From Lantana camara (taxonomy: Eukaryota > Streptophyta > Magnoliopsida > Lamiales > Verbenaceae), in the NCBI GenBank assembly GCA_037501455.1, contig CM074858.1:98490001-98554000 (forward strand): 64,000 nucleotides of DNA, read 5' to 3'. Under the pieces are notes generated by a model. It was not told the DNA's origin. It searched no databases and saw only the letters and a program-made list of their open reading frames with translations. How positions within the stretch are numbered: position 1 is the first letter of the stretch; the number at the start of each line of letters is the position of its first letter. Both the position numbers and the translations under genes were made by a program. Below, piece after piece: positions 22,459 to 34,590 of this stretch.

Positions 22459-22470
22459 TGGTATCGGAGC
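22459..22470 (+). other. Primer-binding site, initiator-Met tRNA type
   Basis: TGGTATCGGAGC, one mismatch from TGGTATCAGAGC, eight bases after the LTR end. The CCCGGTTGC extension follows, as in the related elements. Confidence 0.9.
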
Positions 22471-22680
22471 CCGGTTGCAAAACCGAGGTTCTCGAGTCGT
22501 GTCAAGTCACTCTAGGTCGCACGGCATAGGATTATATGATATTTGGGAGTCTGCATTTTGTTGAATTACTTGATTTAAGTGTTTTCTTGCATTACTTGAG
22601 ATATTTGGCCATTATTGAACTATATGCACACATTTGCATTTATTAATCAAGCCACGCATGTGTAGTGATCTGATTTCAGG

Positions 22681-23601
22681 ATGGAGTATGACAGACACTC
22701 CAATGACCGAGCCTCGAGACATAGGTAACATCATCACCGCCAACATCATCGCCGCGAGAGATCACCACCTCCTCCACCTGCTCAGGCACAGCCCCAGGAT
22801 TTCATGAACGCGGTAGTGGGGCTAATTGATCAGAGGTTACAGAAAAGGGTAAATCCACCACCTCCGGCACCATTAGCACCTCAGGAGAACCCTATTTCTG
22901 CCATATTGCGAGAGTTTCAGAACCAACGTCCCCCGAAGTTCTACAAGGGTGACGATATACAGGCGGAGATGTGGCTGAAGGAGATCGAGAGGATCTGGCA
23001 GCTTATCCCTTGTGACACTCAGGAGAAGGCTCGCTGTACACTTACTCTTATTCAGGGCGAGGCCTATTCTTGGTGGGAGAGTACCCAGATCGTTCTAGAG
23101 GCAGCCGGGACAGATATTACTTGGGAGGTCTTCGTACGGGAGTTCAGAAACAAGTATATTCCTCCAGCTTCCCGTACCCGCAGGTTGAGGGAGTTCACCG
23201 AGCTAAAGCAAGGAGGAAGGTCTGTGGGACAGTATATCACTGAGTTCGAGAGACTTTCTCGCTATGCACCCAACATAGCGAATGATGACTTTCACAAGGC
23301 GATGCAGTTCGTCCAGGGACTCAGGCCAGACATTCAGGATGCGCTGAAAGTAGCCAATACCAGCACCTGGGCCAAAGCTACCGCCAAAGCTCTAAAGGTC
23401 GAGGATTCAGACATTGCTAGGAAAGCTACTCCGCGGACTGGACAGGCTTCGGGCTCGAGAGTAGGCCAGGGATTGAGCTCGGGGAAGAGGCCGATGACTT
23501 ACTCTGCACCTCCAGCACCGAAGGACTCCGGGAAGAAACTTAAGGCGACAGGGTCATTCCAAAGGGGTCCGAGAGCTCCAGCACCACCCCAGCCACCTTA
23601 G
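22681..23601 (+). pseudogene. gag: Gypsy gag
   Basis: Gag forms the particle and binds element RNA. The start is taken at the ATG at 22681, because the related copy has an ATG at the same place (61802) followed by the same histidine/arginine-rich stretch. An in-frame TAA at 22726-22728 breaks the N-terminus; the frame is then open from the ATG at 22804 to a TAG at 23599-23601 (265 codons). The open part has a proline-rich segment and then the retrotransposon gag core (MWLKEIERIWQLIP, GEAYSWWES, VFVREFRNKYIPP, FERLSRYAPN). The two cysteine motifs lie beyond the TAG, so the stop falls inside gag rather than at its end. Confidence 0.9.
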
Positions 23602-25005
23602 AGACCGGGCTGCCGATTTTGTGGACTTCCTACGTATACTTATGATAATTGCAGACGCCGGTTGGGTTTATGTTTGATCTGCGGGAGCGACGAGCACATG
23701 GTTGATGGTTGTCCGGATCGTCGGGATCCGCCACCTGCAGGACCGAGGCCACTTGTGAGGGCTCGAGCTTATGCACTCGCTGGAGAGGAGCAGGATGCGG
23801 AGATAGACCCTGCCGCGGTAGTTGAAGGTATTATTTGCATCCATGGCACGAATATCCATACATTATTTGATCCAGGAGCTACACACTCCTTTCTTGCGCA
23901 CTCTATTGCTATTACTTTGTCTTTGCCTGTTATGTGTACTTCTGTGCGCTATCTAGTTAGTACTCCTTTCGGTAGTAGGCGAGAGACGGATCAGGTTTAC
24001 AGGGATGTTCCAGTGGTGATTGAAGGCCGGGAGTCTCTGACAGATTTCCTCGTTATGCCGATGGAGAGTTACGGGGCTATATTGGGGATGGAATGGTTAT
24101 ACCGGCATTGTGCTACAGTTGATTGTCGGGCTAAGAAGGTTCAGTTGGGTTCAGAGGTTACCACGGGCTGTACATCGAAGACCGTACCCCTACTTTCGTT
24201 CTCAGAGGCTCAGAAATTAGTCAGAGACGGGGCTACAGGGTTTATTGCTTATATTCTGAACAAGCCAAAGGATCAGGTGAAGTTGGAAGACACCGAAGTG
24301 GTAAAGGACTTCCCCGAAGTATTTCCAAAGAAGCTGGATTCTTTACCTCCTGAGCGAGAGATCGAGTTTGTAATCGATCTTTTTCCGAATGCCGAACCGT
24401 ATTCAAAGACTCCCTACCGGATGGCTCCAGCGGAATTAAAGGAATTAAAAGTTCAGCTTGAGGCACTATTGGAAGTTGGGTACATTCGGCCGAGTTCTTC
24501 GCCGTGGGGAGCACTAGTTTTATTTGTAAAGAAAAATGACGAAACTTTAAGAATGTGCATCGATTACAGGGAGTTGAATAGGATGACTATTAAGAACAAG
24601 TATCCCCTCCCACATATCGAGGAGTTATTCGATATACTTCAGGGTTCCAAAGTTTATTCGAAATTGGATTTAAGACAGGGATACTATCAGCTGCGAATCC
24701 GAGCAGAGGATATTCCTAAGACAGGATTCAATACTCGGTACGGGCACTACGAGTTCGTGGTTATGCCGTTTGGATTAACGAATGCCCCTGCAACTTTTAT
24801 GGATATGATGCACCGGATATTCAGGCCTTTCCTCGACAAGTTCGTGGTAATTTTTATTGATGATATTTTGGTTTTCTCAAAATCAGCCGAGGAGCACGCG
24901 AGACATCTTAAGCTCGTTCTTCAGACTATAAAAGAGCATCAGTTATTTGCTAAGTTAGCAAGTGTGAATTCTGGATTGATCGGGTTTCTTTCTTGGGACA
25001 TGTAA
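23602..25005 (+). pseudogene. pol: Gypsy zinc knuckle, protease and reverse transcriptase
   Basis: The frame continues directly from gag. First come two cysteine motifs, [14 protein letters not shown] and the CCHC knuckle [14 protein letters not shown]. Next is the aspartic protease with [10 protein letters not shown], where family members usually have D-S/T-G; the proline is a variant or a mutation. The RT follows: [65 protein letters not shown] and the catalytic [10 protein letters not shown] one-base loss near 24956 shifts the frame, so the apparent end at 25005 is an artefact; the RT thumb continues in the next frame. Confidence 0.93.
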
Positions 25006-26951
25006 TTTCGGGAAAAGGGTTGGAAGTCGATCCCTCGAAAATCGAGGCTGTGCTTAAGTGGGAGAAACCAAAGAACGCCTCGGAAATTAGAAGCTTCTTG
25101 GGATTGGCCGGTTATTATAGAAGATTTGTTTAGGACTTCTCCAAGATTGCTGCACCGTTAACCCGATTAACAAAGAAGGATGTTAAGTTTGTCTGGGACG
25201 AGAAGTGTGATCAAAGTTTTAACTTTTTAAAAGAAAAGTTAGTCTCAGCTCCGGTGTTAACTTTACCCGAGGGTTCCGAGGAGTATGCAGTGTACACAGA
25301 TGCTTCTAAAGAAGGCTTAGGTTGTGTTCTGACTCAGAAAGGAAAAGTGATCGCTTATGCTTCTCGGAAGCTAAAGGAATATGAAAGGAATTATCCAACA
25401 CACGACCTAGAGCTTGCAGCCGTGATCTTTGCTCTCGGGAAATGGAGACATTATCTTTACGGGACTTCCTTTGAGATATTTACCGATCACAAGAGCCTCC
25501 AGTATCTATTCACTCAAAAAGATTTGAATATGAGGCAACGGCGATGGATGGAAAAATTGGAAGATTATGATTGTACAATTAAATACCATTCCAGGAAAGC
25601 TAATGTGGTCGCCGATGCACTTAGCAGGAAGGCGAGTGTATTGAATTTGGAAATAAAGGAAAATGAGGAAGTTACCCCGATTGTGTTAAAAGCTCGGGTT
25701 TCTAATATCACAATTCAGCCGGAATTAAAGTATCAGTTATTTGAGGCTCAGAATAAGGATCCGGAAGTTCAGAAGCTTGTAAGTAAAGCTAAGGATGACC
25801 CGGAGAGTCCATTTGGGTTTGATGAGACCGGATTGCTTCGGTTTAAAAACAGAGTAGTAGTACCTGAAGAATTGAGACGGGTCCTAATTGAAGAAGCTCA
25901 CAAGTCAGCCTACTCGATCCACCCAGGAGGAAATAAAATGTATAAGGATTTGAAGCAATACTATTGGTGGAACGGGATGAAGAGAGACGTGGCAGAATAT
26001 GTGAAACATTGCTTGACTTGTCAAAAAGTGAAAGCTGAGCACCAAAAGCCCGCAGGACTTCTACAACCGTTACCTATTCCCGAGTGGAAGTGGGAACAAG
26101 TAACGATGGACTTTGTTTCTGGATTACCGAAGGTTAAAGGCGGGTTTGATGGAATTTGGGTAATCGTGGATAGATTTACAAAGTCTGCTCACTTTCTACC
26201 GGTCCGGATGTCCTATAAGATTCCAAAGTTGGCTGAGATCTATAACAGAGAGATTATTCGACTTCATGGTATTCCGGTGAGCATAGTTTCAGACCGAGAC
26301 CCGAGATTTACTTCTAAGTTGTGGCAGGAGTTACAAGCCGTTTTGGGTACGAAACTTAAGTTCAGTACGGCATTTCACCCTCAAACAGACGGTCAATCTG
26401 AAAGGTTAATCAGATATTTGGAAGATCTTCTTCGGGTTTGCGCGATTGATTTTCAGAATTCGTGGGCTGAACATCTTCCTTTAATCGAGTTTGCTTATAA
26501 CAATAGCTTTCAGGCTTCGATCGGGATGGCTCCTTACGAACTTCTTTACGGAAGAAAGTGCCGATCTTCGTTGTTCTTCGACTTGGAAGAATGGAAATGG
26601 TCGAAACAGGAAGGGGTAAAGAAAGGTGAAAGATTCGAAAGGCCTTCCAAAGTCGTTCAAGCTATGATTGAGAAAGTTCAAATGATTCAACAACGGATGA
26701 AGGCCGCGCAGGATAGGCAAAAGAGCTATACCGATAAGCGCCGAAGAGATCTAGAATTCGAAGTTAGTGACTGGGTATTCTTGAAGGTGTCACCAAGGAA
26801 AGGTTTCACCCGGATCGGGAAAGGAGGAAAACTTAATCCTCGCTACTTAGGTCCGTTTGAGATTCTTGAAAGAATAGGCGAGGTAGCCTATCGACTGGAC
26901 CTACCACTGAGTCTTACGGGGATTCACAACGTATTTCATGTTTCACAATAA
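25006..26951 (+). pseudogene. pol: Gypsy RT connection, RNase H and integrase
   Basis: RNase H shows [10 protein letters not shown] (first Asp), [12 protein letters not shown] (Glu), [10 protein letters not shown] (Asp) and VADALSRK (Asp). Integrase follows: the zinc-binding H2C2 region with HPGGNKMYK and CLTCQKVK, then the core aspartate in [10 protein letters not shown], the second in SDRDPRF and the glutamate in DGQSERLI. The [10 protein letters not shown] segment follows the core. A TAG lies near 25130 in the RT connection, and a TAA at 26949-26951 cuts the frame after NVFHVSQ. The open stretch 25254-26951 is 565 codons, but it lacks the RT and could not act alone. Confidence 0.93.
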
Positions 26952-27189
26952 AGGAAATATTACCCCGATGAGACCACGATTCTCCCCGTGGAAGAAGTTG
27001 AGCTGGAACCGAATTTGACATTTGTTCAGAGGCCAGTTGGAATATTGGATAGGAAATTTCAGGAATTGAGAAACCGGAGAATTTTCCATGGTTAAAGTGT
27101 TGTGGAGAAGTGACAGAACCGAGGAAGCTACGTGGGAAACGGAAGAGAAAATGAAGCGGTTCCACCCGGAGTTGTTCGAGCAGGACTAG
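26952..27189 (+). pseudogene. Gypsy integrase C-terminal chromodomain-like tail
   Basis: After the TAA the reading continues with YYPDE and VQRPVGILDRKFQELRNR. One further frameshift lies near 27090, and the tail VKVLWRSDRTEEATWE...RFHPELF ends at TAG 27187-27189. This matches the layout of the C-terminal chromodomain of Tekay/Del chromoviruses, which in that family directs integration to heterochromatin. The tail is too short and broken to judge its function here. Confidence 0.75.
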
Positions 27190-27190
27190 G

Positions 27191-27227
27191 GAATCTGGGG
27201 ACCAGATTCTTCTAAGGGGGGAAGAGT
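27191..27227 (+). other. Hairpin plus polypurine tract before the 3' LTR
   Basis: 27191-27209 is GAATCTGG-GGA-CCAGATTC, a perfect 8-bp stem with a 3-base loop, starting one base after the gag-pol stop. Four bases later the polypurine tract AAGGGGGGAAGAGT (27214-27227) meets the 3' LTR. The family B element has the same hairpin with compensating arm changes. Confidence 0.88.
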
Positions 27228-29887
27228 TGTAACGCCCCAGTTCCGGATGAACAGGTAAGCACGCCACGTGTGAGTTTGAGCGTAGGTTTTATTTTATTTC
27301 TTTAATTTTATAATATATTCTTACGTGGCATTCATAATTTTATAAAAATTCACGAAACATCCTTTATGTGAATTATATGAATTCATATCATTGAAAATAT
27401 TATTTCATGACACGAAAAATATTTATTGCATGAAACAATTGCCGGGAGTGTTTTAAATTACCAAATTGTCCCTAGTTGAACGTTTCTTTAAAATTTTAGG
27501 GACTTAATTGCCTAATCCTTTAAGGACTTAATTGATCATATTTTAAAACCATGTATACTCCATTGCATAAGCCATACACTTGAGGGATTAAATTGCAATT
27601 TAAACATTTCACAAAAATCAAGGATGATGAATTACGTATCATCTCTTCATGCACATTCCATGATCATTTTCATCTACAATTCATCAACATCTCCATCTTT
27701 TCTCTCTCGGTTCCAAGGAAGAAAAAGGGAAGAAGTAAATTTTCATTCAATCATCAAGATTTCAAGAAATCATCCAAGTTTTGGCAAATTGATCATCATC
27801 TTCATCCATCTTCTTCATTTCTTGGCTTTCAAAGGTTGGTTTGCATGAGTTGATGATTTTGATCATAATTGATTGAGCTAGGGTTTGAGTTTGAGATGCT
27901 AGATGAGTTAGGTGTTGTGCAAGGCATGATTATATGATCATTTCATGATTTATGGCATGAGTTATAGCTTGAATCCTTGAAAATTTGGCATGAATGATCA
28001 AGTGTGATCATGAATTTGAAATCATGAATTCTTGATAATATTGCTTGCTTTGAGTGTTTGAATGTTATAATATCATTTCTTGAGCAAGTATACATGTATA
28101 TTTCCAGAAATCATGACTTTGTTGATTGTAAAATGGAATTTGGTGGCTTTGTTGATCATTCCCGTGAGCATCCCCTGTTTTTGCTCTGTTCTTCAAATTT
28201 GCAGAAACTGGGAACGACCGTTCCCAGCCTCAAGGCATTGAGGGAACGGTCGTTCCCACCTTTTCAGATGAACTGGACGACCGAGCATGGGAACGGCCAT
28301 TCCGAGTTTGGCCTTGCTGCCGGAAGGGCCGTTCCCAGCTAAAAGGCGCGCTTTTATTTTTAAAAGTCGTTTGCGCGTTTTGGGGAACTCATGGGAACGA
28401 CCGTTCCCATTTTGCAAAGGGGACCGGAACGGTCGTTCCCACCTGGAATGCCGAACAAAATTCTCTGCATAAAATTACGAAAATGACCCCTCGATCCGAC
28501 GACTTCTTCGACCCCGAATTGCTATAATATGTGCTAATATGAAGTGAAACAACATGTTATCATGCCACATTGTATTTTCGTGGTCGTCTCGATACATTTT
28601 CGCCGTTCGTCATATTTTGTTCATTTTAGGGCATGTCTCACGTATACACGTCGTATTTGCACAGGTCACGAGGGCGTGGACGGGGAGCAAGCTCCTTAGA
28701 ACACTTCTTTATTGTGTTTTGCAAGAAAAGGTGAGGTTTTAGGTTATGTTTATAGAACCCTACCACCCTTATGTGCTATTTTCGGCTAAGACCTATTATA
28801 ATTATAAACGTTTTCAAAGTTATAAACATTTCAAGCAAGAAAGTATTGATTGTCATGATTTCAAGCAAGTTTGGCGAGTACATGATTGCACGTGGGCCCG
28901 AGGGTAATTCTTGAGCCAACCGGGAAAGCAAGGGCTGACGGGTAACTCCTGAATTATCCTCACATTGTTGGGATCACCCCCCGAAGCCACTAGGAGATTA
29001 GTGGTGGAAGGAGTTCCGTGTCTAGAGGGTCATGTCCTCTACACACAACATGTCGTGGATAGTCGAGCCTTGCAAACTCGCTATCAACCGGAGGAAGAAG
29101 GAGACTGGGGATTAATCCGGCATGTCGGGTTATCCTCGGGTTATCGCATGATTTCAAGCATGAAATTACCTATGTGAGCACTAAATGGAATTGCATGATC
29201 ATGTATTGAATTGATAAAGCAAGCACGTATTATCACGTTTGGTGTAAAGGTTGGAGAATCGCCCCTGCTCGCCGGGGTCACATGTTCATGAAATGTTAAG
29301 CTAAAATGTTAAAGTGATTGGTTGTAATCTTGGGCAAAGATTAAGTTTTCTTGAATTATATTCCTTTTCATTTCCAAAGTCTTCACCCAAGGCTACACCT
29401 TGCATGTGATGTGTGTTATATATATTTATTGCCCCTCACTCAGTCTTCGGTAGACTGATACTTCACTTTTCAGGTACACTTTGAGCGTGGTCATACTAGG
29501 CGGGAGTTGTTCGTGTCTTGCATTTCCACGAGTCTAGTCTCATACCCTCATGTATAGTTTATGCTAGTTTTATGTTATAACAATGTTCTCACGTTTTGGA
29601 TACTCGAGTATGTATATTATTAAAAGATGATAATGTATTGATAGTTAAGTTGGTATCTATACGTATCTATTCGGTAAATATGGTACCTATATGTATGAAT
29701 GAATTATTGCTTCCGCTTCCATTATCCTATTTGCTTTGGTGTTGTTGGGGAGAGTGTCCCGCCTAGCTCGTCATTTTTATTGTCACCCGTTCGCTATAGT
29801 TTTGGTTTATGTATGGACTTTCCATTTCATACGTGGATCGAGGCTATAGTGCGGGGGATGTAGTGCCCTGGGGTTTAGGGTGCTACA
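27228..29887 (+). repeat. 3' LTR of the full-length gypsy, 2660 bp
   Basis: Opens TGTAACGCCCCAG and closes GGGTGCTACA, colinear with the 5' LTR throughout. Differences are mainly transitions, such as GAACAACCG versus GAACGACCG in the palindrome cassette. It directly abuts the duplication AGAAG at 29888-29892. Confidence 0.95.
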
Positions 29888-30165
29888 AGAAGTATGATTA
29901 TGATCAATAGACTTGAAGACTTGCATGAATTCATGAGTTCTATGGAAGTTTATGACATGAATTTGTGTGAGTTTGTTGGATGAATTCTTATGAATCAAAG
30001 CATGTTTCCATGGAGTATATGATGCCTAATTGATACATATGAGTTTTATGCATGATATATGGTTGTGTTGGAAGATTTTGGGTGAGTTTTGGTGTGACTT
30101 TACTCCCTTTTCCTTCCCTCCCCTGTTTTCCCCTGTTTCTTCTCGGTTTTCAGCTGAAAATGCTC

Positions 30166-30284
30166 TACCCGGCCGGGTAATTTCATGAAGAAAAAGTACC
30201 CGGGCGGGTAGATTAGTCCAGTGGGTTTTTCTGCACTTTTTCCCCGGCCGGGTAAATTTTGACCTGTACTTTACCCGACTGGTA
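30166..30284. repeat. Palindrome cassette, TACCCGGCCGGGTA type, four copies
   Basis: Copies at 30166-30179, 30197-30210, 30241-30254 and a decayed one at 30272-30284. They show the same number and arm style as the cassette at 11020-11140, supporting a shared family B origin. Confidence 0.87.
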
Positions 30285-30957
30285 ACCCCCTCAAATGAAC
30301 TCGGATTGACCTGATTTGTAACTTGCTGGAAACCTCTTGAAGTCTAGAACAACCTCCAATTGGAATCATCTCAATATATTTTCTATTTTATGAGATATAA
30401 TCAATTCTTTTAGGTGTCGCCACTTTCCCGGAAAACTTCCCTCGCCTAACTTCAAGCTTACGCCATTTTCTCCTCACTTTGAACTAGAAAACGATCCATA
30501 TATATTCCGAAAGGTCTTTGTGTCTAGTTTCATATCCAATAAGAAAAACTTAATTCCCACTTCTAGAATTAAAGATATTCTAGTTTTCCCTCAGCATGTA
30601 CGTTTCTTAAAATTGTCGGTCTTTACCAAACTTCCCCAAAACCTCTCTTATTGCTTTCCTTTCACTTCCTTGGCTCCCGTATGTGACTTATATGTGTTAT
30701 ATACTTGGTTTATTGATCATCATGCTCTTATTTGACATTCCTTAATTGTTATTGCATGACCTACTAATTATGACTTTGCCGTGCGTCTTAAATGGTTCAT
30801 ACGAGTCGTGTCTCACGAACCCTTGTCCTTGTTGCACAGATTTCATTCCTGTTGACGAGGAGGCCGCACCATAGTTGTATTCTTGTTTTGGTCGTCACAG
30901 GTGAGGTTTAATTACTAGATATATAGAACCCTTACAACCCTACGTGATGTTTTCAGC

Positions 30958-30999
<42 letters not shown>

Positions 31000-32005
31000 T
31001 TCCCAAAATCTCTACCGATTGCAAATGATTTCGTGATCTATTGAATAATCGTGTTATCGTGATTGATCGTGTTTTGGCGAGTAAGCATGTCGTGTTCACA
31101 TGGGTCCAAGGGTAGTGTATTGAGCCAACCGGGGAAGCAAGGGCTGACGGGTAACTCTTGCACTATCCTCACCAATTTTGGGATCACCTCTGAATCCACC
31201 AGGGGGTTTGGTGGAGGAAGAAATCCCGTGTGTGGGAGTCATGTTCCCGACGTACACCGTTCATGGATGGTTGGGCCTTGCAATCCCACCATCACCGGAG
31301 GAAGAAGGAGCTCGTGAAAATGCTAAGTGTGCACTAATGATCGTATGATAATTATTGAAATAAAACCTAAAGATGGTATTGTTCACTAATTGGAGTAAGG
31401 TTGGAAATTGTCCTCACTTGCCGGGCCACTGAGTGAATTGAATTGAATTGATAACGTTTGTATTGATTGAATGGATTAGTTGTAATCTCGGGCGAGATCT
31501 ATTCTAATATTGAACTTATATTGTTTCCTTTATTAAAAACCTTACCCGAGATTAGAACTTGCATGTTAATTGCGGTAATATTTATTTATACCCCTCGCTC
31601 AGTCCGTGTTGGACTGACACCTCAACCTTTCAGTGTTTTGCAGGTTCGTGCTAGGTGGGAGTCAGAGTCCTATTCTGTTTTCAGTCGAGTCTAGCACTAC
31701 ACGTTCATGTATTGTATCTATTACTTTTGGACATGTTATGTAGTTTGGGAGATGATAATGTTTTGATATATGGAGTTAGAAGATAGTATAACTTGAATAC
31801 TTGGGAATTAATATCGAAATTATTATGCTTCCGCTCGTTTTATTGCATTGTGGTTTTCCGGTTGAGCTTAGTCCCGCCTAGCTAGCTTGGTTCTTTTTCT
31901 TTGTCACCCGTTCGCTATAGTTTGGTTCATGTACGGATTACCCATTTCGTATGTGGACTAAGCTATAGTGCGGGGGTGTGGCATCCATACGTGAAGGGTG
32001 CTACA

Positions 32006-33870
32006 GATCCAAATGGGTAAAATATGGATAAAATTGATTAAAATGGGTAAAATGGATCCAACTTGGTTAAATGGATCCAAGTAGGTAAAATGGATCCAAA
32101 ATGGGTAAAATGTGGGTAAAATGAACCTAAATAGACAAAATAGATTCAAAATGGGTAAAATGGATCCAAATGGAAAAAATGAATCCAAAATGAGTAAAAC
32201 AGATCCAAATTGGTAAAATAGATCCAAATGAGTAAATTGATCTAAAATGGGTAAATTGGATCCAAATGGGTAAAATTGATTCGAAATGGGTAAATATGGG
32301 TAAAATTGATCCAAGTGGGTAACATGGATGTAAATAGATAAAATGAATCCAAAATGGGTAAAATGAGTTTAAGTGAGTAAAATAGATCCAAAATGAGTAA
32401 ATTGGATCCAAATTGGTAAAATGGATCCAAGTGGGTAAAATGAACCTAAATACACAAAATAGATCCAAAATGGATAAAATGTATCCAAAATGGGTAAAAC
32501 AGATCCAAATGGGTAAATGGATCCAAAATGGGTATAATTGATCTAATTGGGTAAAATGGATTCAAAATGGGTAAATATTGGTAAAATAGATCAAAATGCG
32601 TAAAATAGATCTAAATGGAAAAAATAAATCCAAAATGGGTAAAATGAATCCAAGTGGGTAAAATGGATCTAAATGTGTAAAATGGATCCAAAATGGGTAT
32701 AATTGATCCAAATGGGTAAAACTGATCCAACTGGGTTAAATGAATCCAAATGGGTAAAATGAATCAAAATGCGTAAAATAGATCCAAAATGGGTAAAATG
32801 GATCCAAATGAGTAAAATGGATCTAAGTGGATAAAATAGATCCAACTGGATAAAATAGATCCGAAATGGGTAAATTGGATCCAAATAGGTAAAATGAGTT
32901 CAAATGGATCAAAGTGGGTAAAATGGATCCAAATGGGTAAAATGCATCCAAATGTGTAAAATGGATTTAAAAATGAGTAAAATGGGTAAAATATGGGTAA
33001 AATGGATTTAAATGGATCCAAAATGTGTAAAATGAGTCCAAGTGGGTAAAATGGATCCAAAATGGATAAAATGGATACAAAATGGAAAAAATTGATACAA
33101 ATTGGTAAAATGAATCCAAGTGAGAAAACTGGATCCAAAATAGGCAAACTGGATCCAAATGGGTAAAATGGATTCAAAATACGTAAATTAGTTCCTAATG
33201 TGTAAAACGGATCTAAGTGGGTTAAATATGGTTAAAATGGATCCAAGTTGGTAAAAATGGATCCATGTATTTAAAATGGATCCAAAATGGGTATAATTGA
33301 TCCAAATGGATAAAATTGGTCCAACTGGGTTAAATTGATCCAAATAGGTAAAATTGATCCGACTGAATAAAATGGATCCAAATGGGTAAAATTGATCCAA
33401 CTGAGTAAAATGAATCCAAGTGGGTAAAATGGATCTAAATGGATAAAATAGATCCAAAATGAGTAAATTGGATCCAAATGGGTAAAATGAGTTCAAGTGG
33501 GTAAAATGGATCTAAATTGATAAAAATGATACAAATGGGTAAAATAGATTCAAGTGGGTAAAATGGATCCAAGTGGGTACAATGTGGGTAAAGTGGATCG
33601 AAAATGGGTAAAATGGATCCAAATGGGTAAAATGTGGGTAAAGTGGATCGAAAATGGGTAAAATGGATCCAATTGGGTAAAATGAATCCAAATGGATAAA
33701 ATGAATCCAAAATAAGTAAAATAGGTCCAAAATGGGTGAAAAGGTCCCTAAACGAATCGAACGAGTCCAAAATAAAACAAATAGGTCAAAAAACGAGTTA
33801 AAAGAGTCCAAATTAGGTCGAAGAGGTAAAAAACGGGTGAGATGGGCTTCAAACTGTTCAAAAAGGTACA
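32006..33870. repeat. GGATCC minisatellite, right part
   Basis: About 90 diverged copies of the same 19-20 bp unit continue the array cut at 19174. Units become irregular after about 33720. Several minus-strand frames stay open for more than 100 codons because the unit lacks stops there; the translations are pure repeat and are not annotated as proteins. Confidence 0.92.
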
Positions 33871-33879
33871 ACTCTATTT

Positions 33880-34265
33880 AAATTCTTATTTGTATAAATT
33901 TAATTAAAATTCTTAATTAAGATCTAATTTTAAAAGTGTAATTATAATTAAGTTTTATATCAACTCTATTTAAATTATTATTTATATAAATTTAATAAAT
34001 TCAATCAATAGGGCAATTATGTAAAATATAAATTCGATACATAATAATTATTTAAATCGAATGATATATATTTTACTAACCTAATCATAATGCAATTCTA
34101 ATTGTTTAAGTTTAAATAAATACATCTTTTTTTTTTACAGGAACTCCGTTTAATTCTAATCATATTACAATTATGTATGTCTTTCTAATTAACAAAATTA
34201 TATAATTTAGACAAATTATATAATATTAACATTATAAAACACGCTATTCTCAATTAATAAATTAA
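33880..34265 (+). repeat. Segmental repeat copy 3
   Basis: Third copy of the AT-rich segment of 17645 and 18288, with the ATATCAAC block at 33957. It lies on the far side of the minisatellite, implying that the array expanded inside an older duplicated segment. Confidence 0.75.
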
Positions 34266-34390
34266 TTATTATTTTTTAAGTATATCCAATCCTAAACCAA
34301 TTATCATTTCATAAATTTTTATCTAATTATAATACACCATATAATTTAAATATATTAAATATATATTAAATATTTTTTTTTTAAATTTTC

Positions 34391-34590
34391 GAGTCGGGTC
34401 GGGTTGGTTCGGGTTGTTGGGTCACCCGCATGATTTTTCGGGTTGACTCGGGTCAAACCGGAACCCACCCGAACCCGGCCTCTCTCCTTCGGGTCAATTT
34501 CGGGTCCGATCCGATTTCAACCCGACCCGAAAACCCCCAACCCGAACCTGATATTTTTTGGGTTGGGTCGGGTCAGGTTGAGAATTGACA
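34391..34590. repeat. Right subterminal CGGGT/ACCCG repeat tract
   Basis: Mirror partner of 17290-17480. Motifs such as GGGTCGGGTTGG and CCCGACCCGAAAACCC resemble those at 60590-60810, which supports one superfamily for both elements. Confidence 0.75.

Larger units (their letters stand above)
19794..29887 (+). mobile_element. Full-length Ty3/gypsy chromovirus (Tekay/Del-like), 10.1 kb
   Basis: A complete element with two LTRs (19794-22450 and 27228-29887), primer-binding site, broken gag-pol and polypurine tract, flanked by the 5-bp duplication AGAAG (19789-19793 and 29888-29892). Domain order is gag, zinc knuckle, protease, RT, RNase H, integrase, then a C-terminal tail with VKVLWRSDRTEEATWE, which resembles the chromodomain tail of Tekay/Del elements. 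By eye the LTRs differ at roughly 40-50 sites in 2.66 kb. It cannot mobilise itself: I count at least four in-frame stops and two frameshifts. Confidence 0.95.
19175..32005 (+). mobile_element. Gypsy solo LTR (family B), 2.74 kb, split by a younger gypsy
   Basis: The two pieces, 19175-19788 and 29888-32005, make one LTR of about 2.74 kb once the nested element and its duplication are removed. It begins TATAACGCCCC (TGTAACG with one change) and ends GGGTGCTACA. The 5-bp duplication GATCC lies at 19170-19174 and 32006-32010, inside the GGATCC repeat unit. There is no internal region. The palindrome cassette at 30166-30284 is of the TACCCGGCCGGGTA type, and an AT microsatellite lies at about 30962-31000. 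Confidence 0.92.

Noticed and set aside
31958..33871. Long overlapping minus-strand ORFs with FYPFGSILPI-like repeats (also 18675-19196)
   Set aside because: They are translations of the GGATCC minisatellite in several frames. The unit lacks stops on that strand, so openness is expected by chance; there is no start context and no domain.
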